A stretch of 64,000 bases of DNA from Cerrena zonata. Its lineage: Eukaryota; Basidiomycota; Agaricomycetes; Polyporales; Cerrenaceae. The notes under the pieces are model-generated. The model worked only from the letters and a program-made list of their open reading frames with translations, did no database searches and had not been told where the DNA came from. The stretch is from positions 1,798,001 through 1,862,000 of the forward strand of contig JASBNA010000002.1 in NCBI GenBank assembly GCA_038087015.1. Direction: 5' to 3'. The number at the start of each line of letters is the position of its first letter. Position 1 is the stretch's first letter. Both the position numbers and the translations under genes were made by a program. Positions 46,017 through 57,051 of this stretch are shown here, piece after piece.

Positions 46017-46783
46017 AAGGCACATCTTTTTTATTGCTCCTCTCTATTTTCTTGCTTATATTGCCTTCGTCTTCGTGTTCATTTTTCCCACTCCTATCTG
46101 GGTCTCGTTCGTTACTTTCTCTCGGGTTTCCCTGCTGTATTTTCACCGTGTACGGTTGGTTTTCTATCATCGTATTTGCCGTGAGGACTTGCCTCCCACA
46201 TTACTACTATTACTATCACGATTCATCACGCATCTGGACTGACCACTCCACTCCACTCCGTTCCGCTTGTTGCTACATTTTTGCCACAGACTTGCTGCAC
46301 TTGCTGTCTTCCTTTTGCCTTGTACTCACTGCACATCTGTTCCCTTTTGCATGGCCTCACTCGCAACTTAGACCTGCTTTTCTCGTCCTCCTTTCTGTTG
46401 TTTGCTCTTTTTGACATCATTCGTCCTTCCCTGCGTTCACGCTTGATCCCGTTTCGCTATACACCCACACTGCAAAATTCATACACATACATACATACAC
46501 CACATACATTTTACATATATCTTGCCCTCGTTCACCCATCCAGACGCATACTCTAGCCCTCTCATGCATATTCCTATGTACAAGTTATGTATTCGCGTTC
46601 TGTTCCCGTTCCTCATGTCACTTATGTACATCCCCTCACGAGATACTTCATTACAGTGTTTTTGACATTTGTTCCGCATCTACTAAAGACATACATTTTG
46701 GTGTGCTCCTGTGAGCCGCGACTATGACTTTTTACTGGTTACAAGTCTACAAGTTGATACAATTCTTGGGGTCGGGAGACTCC
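46017..46783. other. Intergenic: convergent 3' regions of the ankyrin-CCCH gene and ADE5,7
   Basis: 767 bp. The plus strand is strongly pyrimidine-rich from 46040 to 46460, with a degenerate ACATACAT repeat near 46484-46515. It likely holds a long 3' UTR of the ankyrin-CCCH gene. Frames at 45931-46556 are T/C-rich low complexity and not believable proteins. Confidence 0.45.
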
Positions 46784-49655
46784 CTACGACTTCCATGCCT
46801 CCAAGTTACGCATCTCGACACCAGTTTGTGCCGTGATCTCTCCGATTTTGTATACAGGACCTCCCGCCGATAAGTTTTGAATAGCCAAGTCGGCGAGAGC
46901 CGGTTCGACAGCTAGAACCATCCCAATACCACAGTTAAACGTACGAGCCATCTCCAATGGTTCGACGTTTCCATGCTTCATGACCCATCGGAACACAGGC
47001 GGTAAGTCCCAAGTCGAAGCGTCGATGAAACAGCCCAAATCTTTAGGGAAGAACCGCGGTACGTTTTCAACGAACCCTCCACCAGTGATATGCGCCATTC
47101 CCTTGATCAGCCCACTTTGGGCGGCGGGAAGGATTTGTTTGACGTATATCTTGGTTGGTTCCAGGAGATTTCGGCCGAGAGACATTTCCGGAGCCCACGG
47201 ACAGGGGTCAGTGTATTTGAGTCCTGAGCGTTCGACTACTTTGCGGACGAGGGAGAAGCCGTTGGAGTGGACTCCGGAGGAGGGGAGGCCGAGGAGGATG
47301 TCTCCTGGTTTAAGGTTGGGTGTTGGGAGGATCTTGGACCTCTCAACTGCACCGACAGGCGAAACCAGCAAGGTCATATTCACCTGAGATGAAATGAAGA
47401 AGAGAAATTTGTTGAGATCATCTCTCACACTATCTAGAAATTGAATACATACCTGGTTTGTACATCCCAGGCATTTCAGCAGTCTCACCACCAATCAGAG
47501 CACAGCCAGCGTCTAAGCAACCGTCTGCAATGCCCTTAATGACGCGACTAGCGGTTGGAACATCGAGATGACTGCAGGCGAAGTAGTCCAAGAAGTATAG
47601 AGGCTCTGCGCCTTGTACCAAAAGGTCATTCACAGACATAGCGACCAAATCGACTGCCTATTCAATAGAGAGGAGATTGAGCGGACCGCGATTGGTCTTT
47701 ACGCGAAGATGACGTACCAACGAAGTCGTGAATACCGGTCGCAAGAGCGATAGCAAGTTTAGTACCTACACCATCGGTTCCGCTGACCAGAACGGGATCT
47801 TGGTAACCGGTAGCTTTGAGGTCGAAGACACCGCCAAACCCGCCGATCTCTGCGTCTGCACCTGATCGACGGGTCTTGCGGACGAAGGGTTTGATATTCT
47901 CGACGAGGGAGTTACCTGCGTCGACGTCGACACCCGCTGACGCATATGTCAGTTTATGTACTGCGGTGTTCTCGGATTTGAGAGCTCTGTAGATTTTAAT
48001 TAGGACTAGGCACCCGGGATTGAATTACCGCAGCGTTGTTTTTACATACTGGTGAGCGATGTCTCGTCGGAAGGTCTTGCCTTCAAATGAGATATTTTCA
48101 ATTGCTGAATACGCGGATTTGAGAGCATCCTCGATGGTCGCTCCGTACGAGGAGACAGCCATCACGCGACCACCGGATGACACGACGTCACTGCCAGCAG
48201 TTTGGGTGCCAGCATGGAAAGCCACGACATCTATGAAAATGGGTTAATTTCGGAAGGATGACGAAGACTGAAATAAATGGTGCTTACTCTCAGGGAGAGA
48301 CCCAATTTCAATTTTCTTGCCTTTGGCGTAGCTGCCGGGGTAGCCTTGCGACGCAAGGATGACTGAGACTCCAAAGCCTGGACGGGTTTTAATATCGACT
48401 GCATCCAGACGACGCTCCGCTGCAGCCTATTTTTGACAGATTCAGTTCATTTATATATGTCAGAATGGATAATATTAATAGAACTTACAAGGAGGATCTC
48501 GGCAAGATCGGAGTCCAAAAGAAGCATTAACGCTTCTGTTTCGGGATCACCGAATCTGACGTTGTACTCGAGGACTTTGGGGCCATCTTCAGTGAGCATA
48601 AAGCCAGTGAAGAGCATCCCGAGGAAGGGGTATCCTGATAAACATGATTAAATCGAGATTATATTCTAAATGGAAGCATTGGTCGCTTACCATCCTTCCT
48701 CATACCAGCAATTGTAGGCTCAAGGGCTTCTTTCTGTATGCGTGCCATAGTTTCTAGAGTCGCAATAGGAGCCGGTGCATATGCACCCATACCACCAGTG
48801 TTAGGGGCCAGTATCGCCTTCACCGATTCGCTTGTGGTCTTGAGCGGCAGGTAAAGGAACGATAGTATACCCGTCTGAGAACGCAAGGACAGAGATTTCT
48901 GGACCGATTAATAATTCTTCGATCACAACTTCGCTGCCTGACGTAGAAATATATGAATTGGTAATGGTATAAGGATATACATGACAGGATGGCAGACCTG
49001 CTGCTCCGAAGACATTGTCGACCATGATTTCCTTCAAACCGGCAATTGCTTCTTCGATCGAGCTTGGAATGAGAACTCCTTTTCCTGCAGCTAAGCCGCT
49101 TGCTTTTAGGACGACATTGAAGCCACAAGTTCTGACGTATTCTGAGGCTTGCTCGAACTCGCTTGAAGCGAATACACGGAATTTTGCAGTCGGAATAGAG
49201 TGTCTTTCCATGAAGTCTTTTGCGAATGCCTTCGAGCCTTCCATCTGAGCAGCAACAGCAGTTGGCCCAAAGACGGGGATGCCGACTGTATAGGGTATAT
49301 ATTTAGGAACTAATCAGGGGGGAATTGAAGGGTATGACCTTTGCGGAAGTGTGTCTCAACGCCATCGACTAGGGGTTGCTCAGGTCCAGGGAGTACCAAA
49401 GTGACCTATGCCGGGATCAATTCTAGAGACGGTATTTTAGTGATCGAAGGTATGCACCTTCTCTCTGACGGCGAAGTCGACGATGTGTGAGAAGTCCGAG
49501 CTGGGAAGAGAGACGTTTGTGCATTTTGCTTCTTTCGCAGTACCGCCATTTCCGGGTACAACAAAGATTTGCTTCACGAGATCCGACTGGGAGAGCTTCC
49601 AAGCAAGAGCATGTTCACGACCGCCGCTTCCGAGAATCAGAACACGGTGGGCCAT
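46784..49655 (-). CDS. ADE5,7: Bifunctional GAR synthetase/AIR synthetase (ADE5,7); two single-base frame shifts
   Basis: Ten exons: 49458-49655, 49339-49405, 48998-49285, 48691-48937, 48489-48634, 48288-48426, 48050-48230, 47718-47986, 47453-47653 and 46784-47383. Residues 1-430 are the GARS ATP-grasp half ([53 protein letters not shown]). Residues 440-777 are the AIRS half ([56 protein letters not shown]). Together they catalyse steps 2 and 5 of purine synthesis. The frame breaks twice by one extra base, at 48803 (TGP then a stop, with NTGGMG in the next frame) and near 47357 (DLAGF then VGAVERSK). Without these, the exons total 2334 nt, or 777 residues. Assembly error is more likely than loss of an essential gene. 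Confidence 0.88.
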
Positions 49656-49880
49656 GTCAGGAGCCAGATACGAGAGAGAAGTGGAGGATGAGAGAAAAGA
49701 AACAGCAATAAAGCTGACTCGAGATCCTTCATCGCAGAGATCGAGCCCGCTTGAATTTTATTCTGGTGGCGCCCGTGAGAACGTGGCGGGGGACAAGGAG
49801 AGGAGAGCAGGACGGGTGCACTGAAGCCATGTATTCCCTCCCTACTCACAGACAGCGACACGAGCGGACCACGCTGCACA
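49656..49880. promoter_or_regulatory. Short divergent promoter between ADE5,7 and the following gene
   Basis: Only 225 bp separate the two divergent ATGs, so the core promoters must be shared or adjacent. No specific sites are assigned. Confidence 0.45.
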
Positions 49881-52800
49881 ATGTCGCGGCCCACGTCGTC
49901 AGTGTCAACGCCCGAGAACGGGTTTGCGACAAACCGCGAGGTAGTAAGTGCGGACACGCTCGAGCCTCTAAGCGAGTTCGAGATCACGGTTTCTACCCAA
50001 GCGCTGACTTTACTCCCGTCCTCCCTCTCTTCAGCCCCCAGGTGGCAAGCTCCTAGTTCCGTCCTCTGCGTCCCCAGATGCTCTTGATTTCACAGGTTCT
50101 GGCATGGACAAGAAAGATATAGGCCACCCCAAACCCTCCAGAGGCAAATCCTTCTTGTCTCGCAAGTCTGTCAAGCGTTCTGAATCGCAGGACCAGATTC
50201 AGACTCGTAGCAATGCAGAAACTCAGAGTCTCGATGAAAACCTAAAGGGAAAGGAGCGAGCTTACTCTGAGGACCTCGCCCCACCACGTCCCCTCTTTCC
50301 TCATCGTTCCATCATCCCGGACCCTCTTAATGAACTTCCTGCTTGGTTCACCATGGACCACAGCAACGTCTCCTCTGCAATTCAGTATGCTGCTCAGTTC
50401 CGCTCTCGATACCCTCTATGGAACCCTATTGGTCCTCGATGGTACAAGAATCATCATCTACATCCTAGTCGCGACAAGAGGCCACCAACAGTCTTCTCTC
50501 CCTCGTTCCCTCCGATGGCGGCCAGTGCAGACCGTTCCCAAGATGGGAAAACCCCAGGTCCCAGTAGGACTCCTTCTGGATCTCCACTCCCTACACCATC
50601 ATCATCACAAGTTCGCATACACGATGTTCGCGCCAGGACTAGGAAAACCTCACAAACGGCTCATGACGATGTAGACATGATGGATGTTACTGACCCTTGG
50701 GGCACGAATTGGCATCACGAATCACCGTATGACGTTGGAAGTAATCAGGACAAGGTCGCAGCAGCGAATGAGGTACGTGAACTCGAGTTTCGCTTTAGCT
50801 TGGGGTATTCTCATTCCATTTTAGGCACCAATGCAACCTCGTCCTCGAAGAAGGAGTATGACTGCACCAGCTAGCCGTCATAAAAGCATCACTCCTTCTC
50901 CTCTTTCTCAGTCAACATCAGCCGTTCATCTTAGTATCGATCCTACTACCATTCGAATGCCTCGGAAATTGAGTAGGAGGAGGAAAACCATTTAATGGTT
51001 TGTTTACTGGAAGTGTAGACTCTCCTCACATTCCGGGACATACCTCAGAACCACCGACGCCTTTGGAAACGTCTGGATTCCATATGCTAAAGCGCGGGTC
51101 TACTGTGGCGCCGTCTCGCTCCTCAACCACCCCATCCCTAATAGATAAAAAGGAAAAGCGAGGTAGTGTGCTGGGACGTCTAGTGAAACGCTTTAGTATA
51201 CTGCGTCGCTCTGATACTACTCGGGGACCTCCATCGACCTACGATAACCATCGAAATCTGGGTAATCGGGCTAGCGTGCATATGCAGCCTGCCGCAAGCA
51301 AATCCTCCCCCGCAGTACACAAGACTACCGCACCCTCGGTCGCCCCGTCTGACATGTCTAAACGTGTTCCTCCTCCTAGCATCCAGGAAACTCTCACACA
51401 GCCTTCCGTCGATCTTCGTACTCCGAAGGATGATGAGGCTGCCTCGTTTACAAGTAGTGAGGCGCCAAGTTCTATTCGGAAATTGACCATCGCCAACCCC
51501 GATGAGCCAAGTGGTTCTGATTCAAACACCCCAGTAATGGAGACATCGCATCTACCAACAGTCCAGGAGGCACGACCGGAACTTGAAAGACTAAACATTC
51601 CTTCGAATGAGCCTAGAACATCCGTTTTGGACGTACCTATATCGAACTCACCAGCTCCATTGCACAGTCCTGTCGAAAATTCGCCTCATGTTTACCAGTC
51701 ACGTTTGTCGACGATCTTGTCTGCACTGTCCGATCATCCAGGCACGTCCTCATCTCCGCCGCTACCTGACTTGCCTCCTCCTACTCCTGGTCCAATTTCA
51801 CCTGGTATAATTCCATCTGAACATTCATTGCCTCCCACACCTCTTCCAACGCGGCCACCGTCACCCTCTGAATCTACTATTTCTAGCGTGTTACCTCCCC
51901 TTCCACCACGAAGCCCATCTTTACGCTCACATGATGGCCTCACGAGAGCTATGTCTCCTTCCGCGCTGTCAGCTTTCAAAGCTACTCTTCCAGAAATCGA
52001 GGAGTCGCCGTTGTCTAGAGCGTCGATGGTTGTAAACCCTCCAACGCCCATGCCTCCCACGATTGCAATTCCTAAATCACCGGCTCTTACTCCCGTGCCT
52101 ATGCCACCGGTGCAACCTATCCAGCAGGCAACGCCACAGAGTTCCGAAGAAAGCAAATCATCTCGGGACCATTCTCCCACCAAGAAAGAAGGTAGTCAGC
52201 GCGTCAAAAATTCATCTTCATCTAAAGTCCGACGTACGGAAACTTTCAAGTTGGTTCGAAGTCCTTCGGGCCACGTTCAGTCCGTGGGAGAAGGGTTCGT
52301 TGTGGAAGGAGAACATTGGGAGGTGGTTGCATCTCCGGTCGAGGAATCTTCGAAAAGCCGGAAGAAGAGTCGGACCAAGTCTAAGGAGGAGGAAGCTCCG
52401 CCCCAACCGAAAGAGAGTAGGCAGAACAGCCGTCATGAACGTCGTAGTGAGGATGACAACGATCCTCAAAAGACACGAGATCGGCATAGAAGGTCTGTGA
52501 ATGGCAGGCATCATGCAGATGCCTCGGGTTCTGGCTCTAGTCATGCACCACAACATGTCAATGGGCATACAACTCAAAATGACAGTCCTGAAAGACGGCG
52601 CTCAAGCCATAGAGTTGCGAAGAGTGCTTCAACTGATGCTACGCCTACAGAACGTCACGAGCGCCGCCGTTCTAGCACCAAAGAGTCTCGACCTAGGGAA
52701 CCAGAAGCCGTTCGTTCTACCCAAACACCCACCGCACATGCCAGTACTTCGTATACACAAAGTACTCAGCTATCCTCAGTACTGTCGACATCCCGTAGGG

Positions 52801-53438
52801 AACGCAAAGCTTCGACATCTACACGACCTACTTCTGAAATCCAGTCTTCTGCTGATGTTAATGCCCTCAGAGCTAAAGAGGCATGGGACATGGATAGACT
52901 TTGGAAGGGTAGGAGTATGGTGTACGCTCCTGATGGTACCACAATGACATCTAATCGCCCTACCATAGGCAGTGATTCGCGTCCTTCTACCATTATGAGC
53001 GCGGATCTTCATCGTGCTGCTTCTATACCTAGTGTGGGTGATCTGGCAAGAACCAGTCCTATTCCTATGGCACACGGTTCGAGTCACACTTACTTTATGG
53101 TACAGGCACCTTACCAGGGTCAACCGAATGGCCATAGTCATTCATCGAGCGGTTCCCAATCACCACCTATTATTTATGCACCATCTAGTCCTAACCAATC
53201 CTCTTCACCCCACCGTGACTACTCCAAACATTATCGTTCTTTTGCTGATGCCGTTCCTTTCCCAACGACGAACCCCTCCGATCATGCCTCGCAACGATTG
53301 TCAAACCCACTTCCTGAACCCCCTCGTTTGTCTGCATATAGACCATCCCCCTTACCCTCGTCTATTGCAGGGTCTGGAGAGGGACCTTCTTCTCCTGAAT
53401 ATTGGGCTTCTCTCGCAGGTGTTACCAGCACTCACTAA
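49881..53438 (+). CDS. Large disordered Ser/Pro-rich protein of unknown function; one frame shift
   Basis: Exons 49881-49940, 50035-50772 and 50825-53438. The first exon (MSRPTSSVSTPENGFATNRE) is joined by a 94 nt intron, and an alternative GTAAGT donor three bases downstream is also in phase. The corrected product is about 1136 residues and almost wholly low complexity: S/P/T-rich with KEKRGSVLGRLVKRFSILRR, a charged RRSEDDNDPQKTRDRHRR region and a compact conserved-looking block, AKEAWDMDRLWKGRSMVYAP. A conserved-looking C-terminus ends near PEYWASLAGV. At about 50981-50988 (GGAGGAAAAC) one extra base moves the frame from RKLSRRR to KPFNGLFTG. The composition resembles fungal cytoskeletal or signalling scaffolds, but I do not recognise it. 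Confidence 0.65.
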
Positions 53439-53913
53439 TAATTAGATACCATTCACTTTACCATCTACTCAATTTGACGCATTACTTCATTTATCATTTC
53501 ACATTTCTTAGACTTGTTGTTGCAATCATCAAGTGTTAAACATCATTCCCATTCAATAGTACTGACATCGTCTTTTTTGCTTACAATTCTTTTTGGTCAT
53601 CATAGTCGTTGCTGCCATATTTCTGGACCTATACTTACCGTTTAGTTTATTTACCATGGACTGTTGTGATTGTACAGTAGTACTACTTACGGAAACCGAA
53701 ATTACAGAACTATCATCGTCATTGCAAACACATAAACACATTATCGATAGTAGTACACAAGAAATGAAAATCATGGTATGTTACACAGTATAAGATGCTA
53801 TTGAACGAAGACCAGCTAAAATGACGACGTGAAGATCCAATGGAGGGTATGACGAGAGCATGTACATAACGAATCGACAAGAAAGTGAACAAATGGCACG
53901 TCATGGTTCACCC
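53439..53913. other. Intergenic: convergent 3' flanks
   Basis: 475 bp, AT-rich (a run of TTTATCATTTCACATTTC and many poly-A/T strings), between two converging genes. Frames here (53593-53793 plus, 53553-53774 minus) are short and unremarkable. No terminator hairpin is expected or seen. Confidence 0.45.
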
Positions 53914-56511
53914 TCATAAGGGGGTCAATGGGAAGTTGATCGGAGGATAATCATTCCATTCCTTCTCGCCATCGAGGAACCGTCGTAAACGGGCAACTGA
54001 GAGCAGAAGTACATGACGATAATCTGCATCTCGATCTGGAAGTCAGCTTGGAGCTTCAGAAGCTCTTCGCATGTCCGCAGAGCTTGCGTTCGAGTAGAGA
54101 CAAACATCGAGCCGTCGAAGCCTAGACGTTTAATCTCTTCGATCATTTCTCCAAACTCAGAGCACCATGCGAGAACGCCTAGCTGACCGTACTGTTTGTA
54201 TCGGCCGTACAGCACGTTTGGCGCAGCCTTCAAGGCAAAGTCAAACAGTTCATTTTTCTCGATGACGACAGGATCAGGGACGAAAGGTTCGGCGAATTGT
54301 GGTGGCTGAAGATATGTAAGTGATCAAATTGTAATCACAGGGAAACTAATACTGTACCTCTGGTCGAGGTGGAGGGTCTTTGAACCATTCATATCCAGAA
54401 TAGTCGACTTCATCACCCCAGTCAACAGTGTCCATAGGTTTTGCTTGTGGATTTGTGTCCATGTTTTCGATCTCTTTCCAGTCGCTTGCAATGATGGATT
54501 TGGCTATTTCAACAAGATAGTTCGGAAGAGGGAAACGATCACAGTCGTAGTATGCTTGTGAACGGGGGACAAATCGTTCGTAGGATACAGCTGTAGTAGT
54601 ATCCTCTGACTCGACAATAGATGTACGAGATCTGTTTGGAGTACGGTTGAAGGGATCTAACAGAATTTGAATGATTAATCAAAATCGACTAGTGTTGCGC
54701 TATGACGTACTGATACCAAAGATATCTAATGGTGAAAGCGAAGTTCGAGAGCCTTGAGACGGGACCTTAAGTGATGCGGGTTCCGGAGAGGGAGGATGGA
54801 GAAGGAGGAAGAAACGTGGCTATATTATAGGTTAGAAAGATGTAATATTCGGGATATATCTATTTACCTTAGCAGGGTTGTTTTCTTCTGGATCAGGAAG
54901 ATCGACTTCCTCCTCGTCGTGCTGCAAAGTAATTGATGCGCAAGTCACGAACGAACTAACACTTCCTCGTTTGTCAATAAACGAGTGTCGGAAGCTCACG
55001 ATAGACGAGCGATTGATAGAAGGTGGCCGAGACCCAGTAGACTGAGCAGACAAATATGAGATTCGCTGGGAATGAGAATAGAGTGTAACGGACGACCCGG
55101 TGGAGTGAGGCGTTCCTGGCAAACTCAGACGCTTCAAAAAGTTAAATATAGCGTGCGAAGGCGGATGCTAAAGCTGTGCTTACCTCAGAGTTATTGGGTT
55201 GCCTGGGTGCTTCAGGTGCCTCAAGATATCCCCTTGGGAGAATGGGTAGTGGATCAGGAGAAGGAGGATGGATCCGTAATAGCGGGCGTTCGGGCTTCAC
55301 AGAAAGCTCAAAGGTGCCGACGTTACGTGAAAGCCAAGAGGGCGATGGTGATTGGAAAGAAGCACCAGAAAGCGAATAACTAGTACCAAGGGTGACCGCA
55401 GGAGAAGCGGTAAGGTCCTGAGGGTCAACAAATTCGTATCTGATCAATGGAATATCAGGAACTGGTCCAGGAACCTGGGTAGGCTCTGTAAGCTCGATTT
55501 CAGACCCCAGATCCTCTGAAGGTGAGTCTTTAATATCCTGTTCCTCGTGGATGAAGATAGGGAGGGGAGAGGCGTCGAAAGAAAGTTCGGGAAGGATATG
55601 AGGAGCGTCTGAAGAAGCTCGTGCCTCGTTGCTTGTGGATGGTGTCTGGAGGGTCTGGTGGACGTCCGAACTTGGGTTAGTGGATGTGAAGATGTTGCCT
55701 TTTGTGCGTGAGGTGAAGCGCTTGAGAGACTTTCGAACGGAAGTGAGGGTCGAGGATGAGTGGGATAAGATAGATGAACCAGAAGTTGGTGTGGAAAGAG
55801 ATACGTGAGATGGAGATGAACGAATAAGGTTAGGTTGCTCGCTACTCGAGTGAGCTTGGGTCGAAGAAGGTTGTATGTCGTTCTCTGAGGTTACGACGGA
55901 AAGACCTGAGGATTTGATGTAATGCGAACTGCTAGAGTCGTCGGTAAATACTGCGTGGACAGATCCCTCTTCGTCAGAGGAAGCTTCGTGAACACTAGGA
56001 AGGGATTGAGGCAAGGCGAGAACCACTGAACCGCTCAGTCCTTTGGTACTCTTCTTGACTCGTGATTTACCAGAGCCAAGTTTGAACTTGGGGCGCAGGG
56101 ACGGTACGTTAACGTTAGAATTCTGCACTCGAGAAGAATCCTTAAGTCCAGTTAAGGAGCTTTTTGATCGAGAGAGAAAAGATCGGAGTCCTTCCAAAGG
56201 ATGATTAGTATCATATCTGAGGTGGAGTTCAGGAGGAAACTACCTGTGGGAGTAGATGTAGAAGAACTGCGGGCGAACTGAGTCTGCCAATCTGGTAGCC
56301 CACTAATGTCTAGTGGATTAACGTCTACTAGATCGTCCTCACAGAATGTAAATCGCTCGGGTCGCACGACGACAGGAGAGTGTCGTGTTGACCGCCGAAC
56401 TGTGGGGACAAATGTCCGCGAACTATCGCGTCTAGTAGCAGATAGTGGGTGCGAAGCACGAAGTGCTGTGGTAGATGGATGTGTAGCCTCGGGGTGAGTT
56501 GTCTGTATCAT
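53914..56511 (-). CDS. Conserved-looking orphan protein with a structured C-terminal domain; one frame shift at the end
   Basis: Six exons: 56244-56511, 55184-56190, 54868-55131, 54717-54819, 54358-54656 and 53914-54305. About 550 disordered S/P-rich residues come first, then a denser C-terminal region: YYDCDRFPLPNYLVEIAKSI, MDTVDWGDEVDYSGYEWF, FVPDPVVIEKNELFDFALKA, LYGRYKQYGQLGVLAWC and LRTCEELLKLQADFQIEMQI. The long open frame stops at 53925. A one-base shift near 53996 instead continues as VARLRRFLDGEKEWNDYPP to the TGA at 53914, which reads better as protein. The corrected length is about 777 residues. I do not recognise the family. The Tyr/Trp-rich C-terminal domain looks conserved and globular. 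A 39 nt in-frame stretch in exon 3 could be a further intron. Confidence 0.65.
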
Positions 56512-57051
56512 GTTAGAGGGACGTTAGAGTCGATGGAGGTATTGGAAGAGAGATAATGCGAACCTTGGGCCCACTGGACGAGTGTAAGTACTAGATGAGG
56601 CCACACGGCTGAGGTGAAGTATGCGTGTTAGCCTGCTGGCTTCTTGGAGTTGGCCTGCCGAACACATTATCGAAGCTCATGAGTGCCAAAACTCTAAGGA
56701 AGCGAGGAAGGCATGCGTGTGAAGCTACTCACTCCTTGACAAACCCTCGTGAAACTTGCACCAATGGACCAAGATTCAATCGATACTCAACTCTTTCACA
56801 ACTCCCAGAATGGGCGTCAACATTCTATCTCACCCAAATTAGGCTAAGCAAGTTTGTTGGAGCACAGGTGTATGCCAATTGGGAATTCGGGACATTTGTT
56901 TTAAACGTCGGAATATGACGCATCGCAAGGCATAATAGTTCCAAAACATAATTGCATGTAATACAGAGCACCATGACACGTAACGTACATAGTATCGCAC
57001 CTTAACTCGAAGGTTCGAATTTCATTTACGACCAAATGCGCACAATCACAA
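56512..57051. other. Intergenic: promoter of the orphan gene and 3' flank of the Lnt-like gene
   Basis: 540 bp. A plus frame at 56625-56918 (97 codons) has no recognisable features. The interval includes the likely 5' leader of the orphan gene at its left end. No repeats seen. Confidence 0.4.

Noticed and set aside
45931..46556. Several plus-strand frames after the ankyrin-CCCH gene
   Set aside because: They are T/C-rich low-complexity readings of a pyrimidine-rich 3' region.
47654..47717. A third frame shift in ADE5,7 at the FV-VDLVAM junction
   Set aside because: The splice GTTG|GTACGT...GGCAG|TCGAT closes in phase. The apparent loss of one Gly relative to other fungi can be natural variation or a neighbouring acceptor choice.
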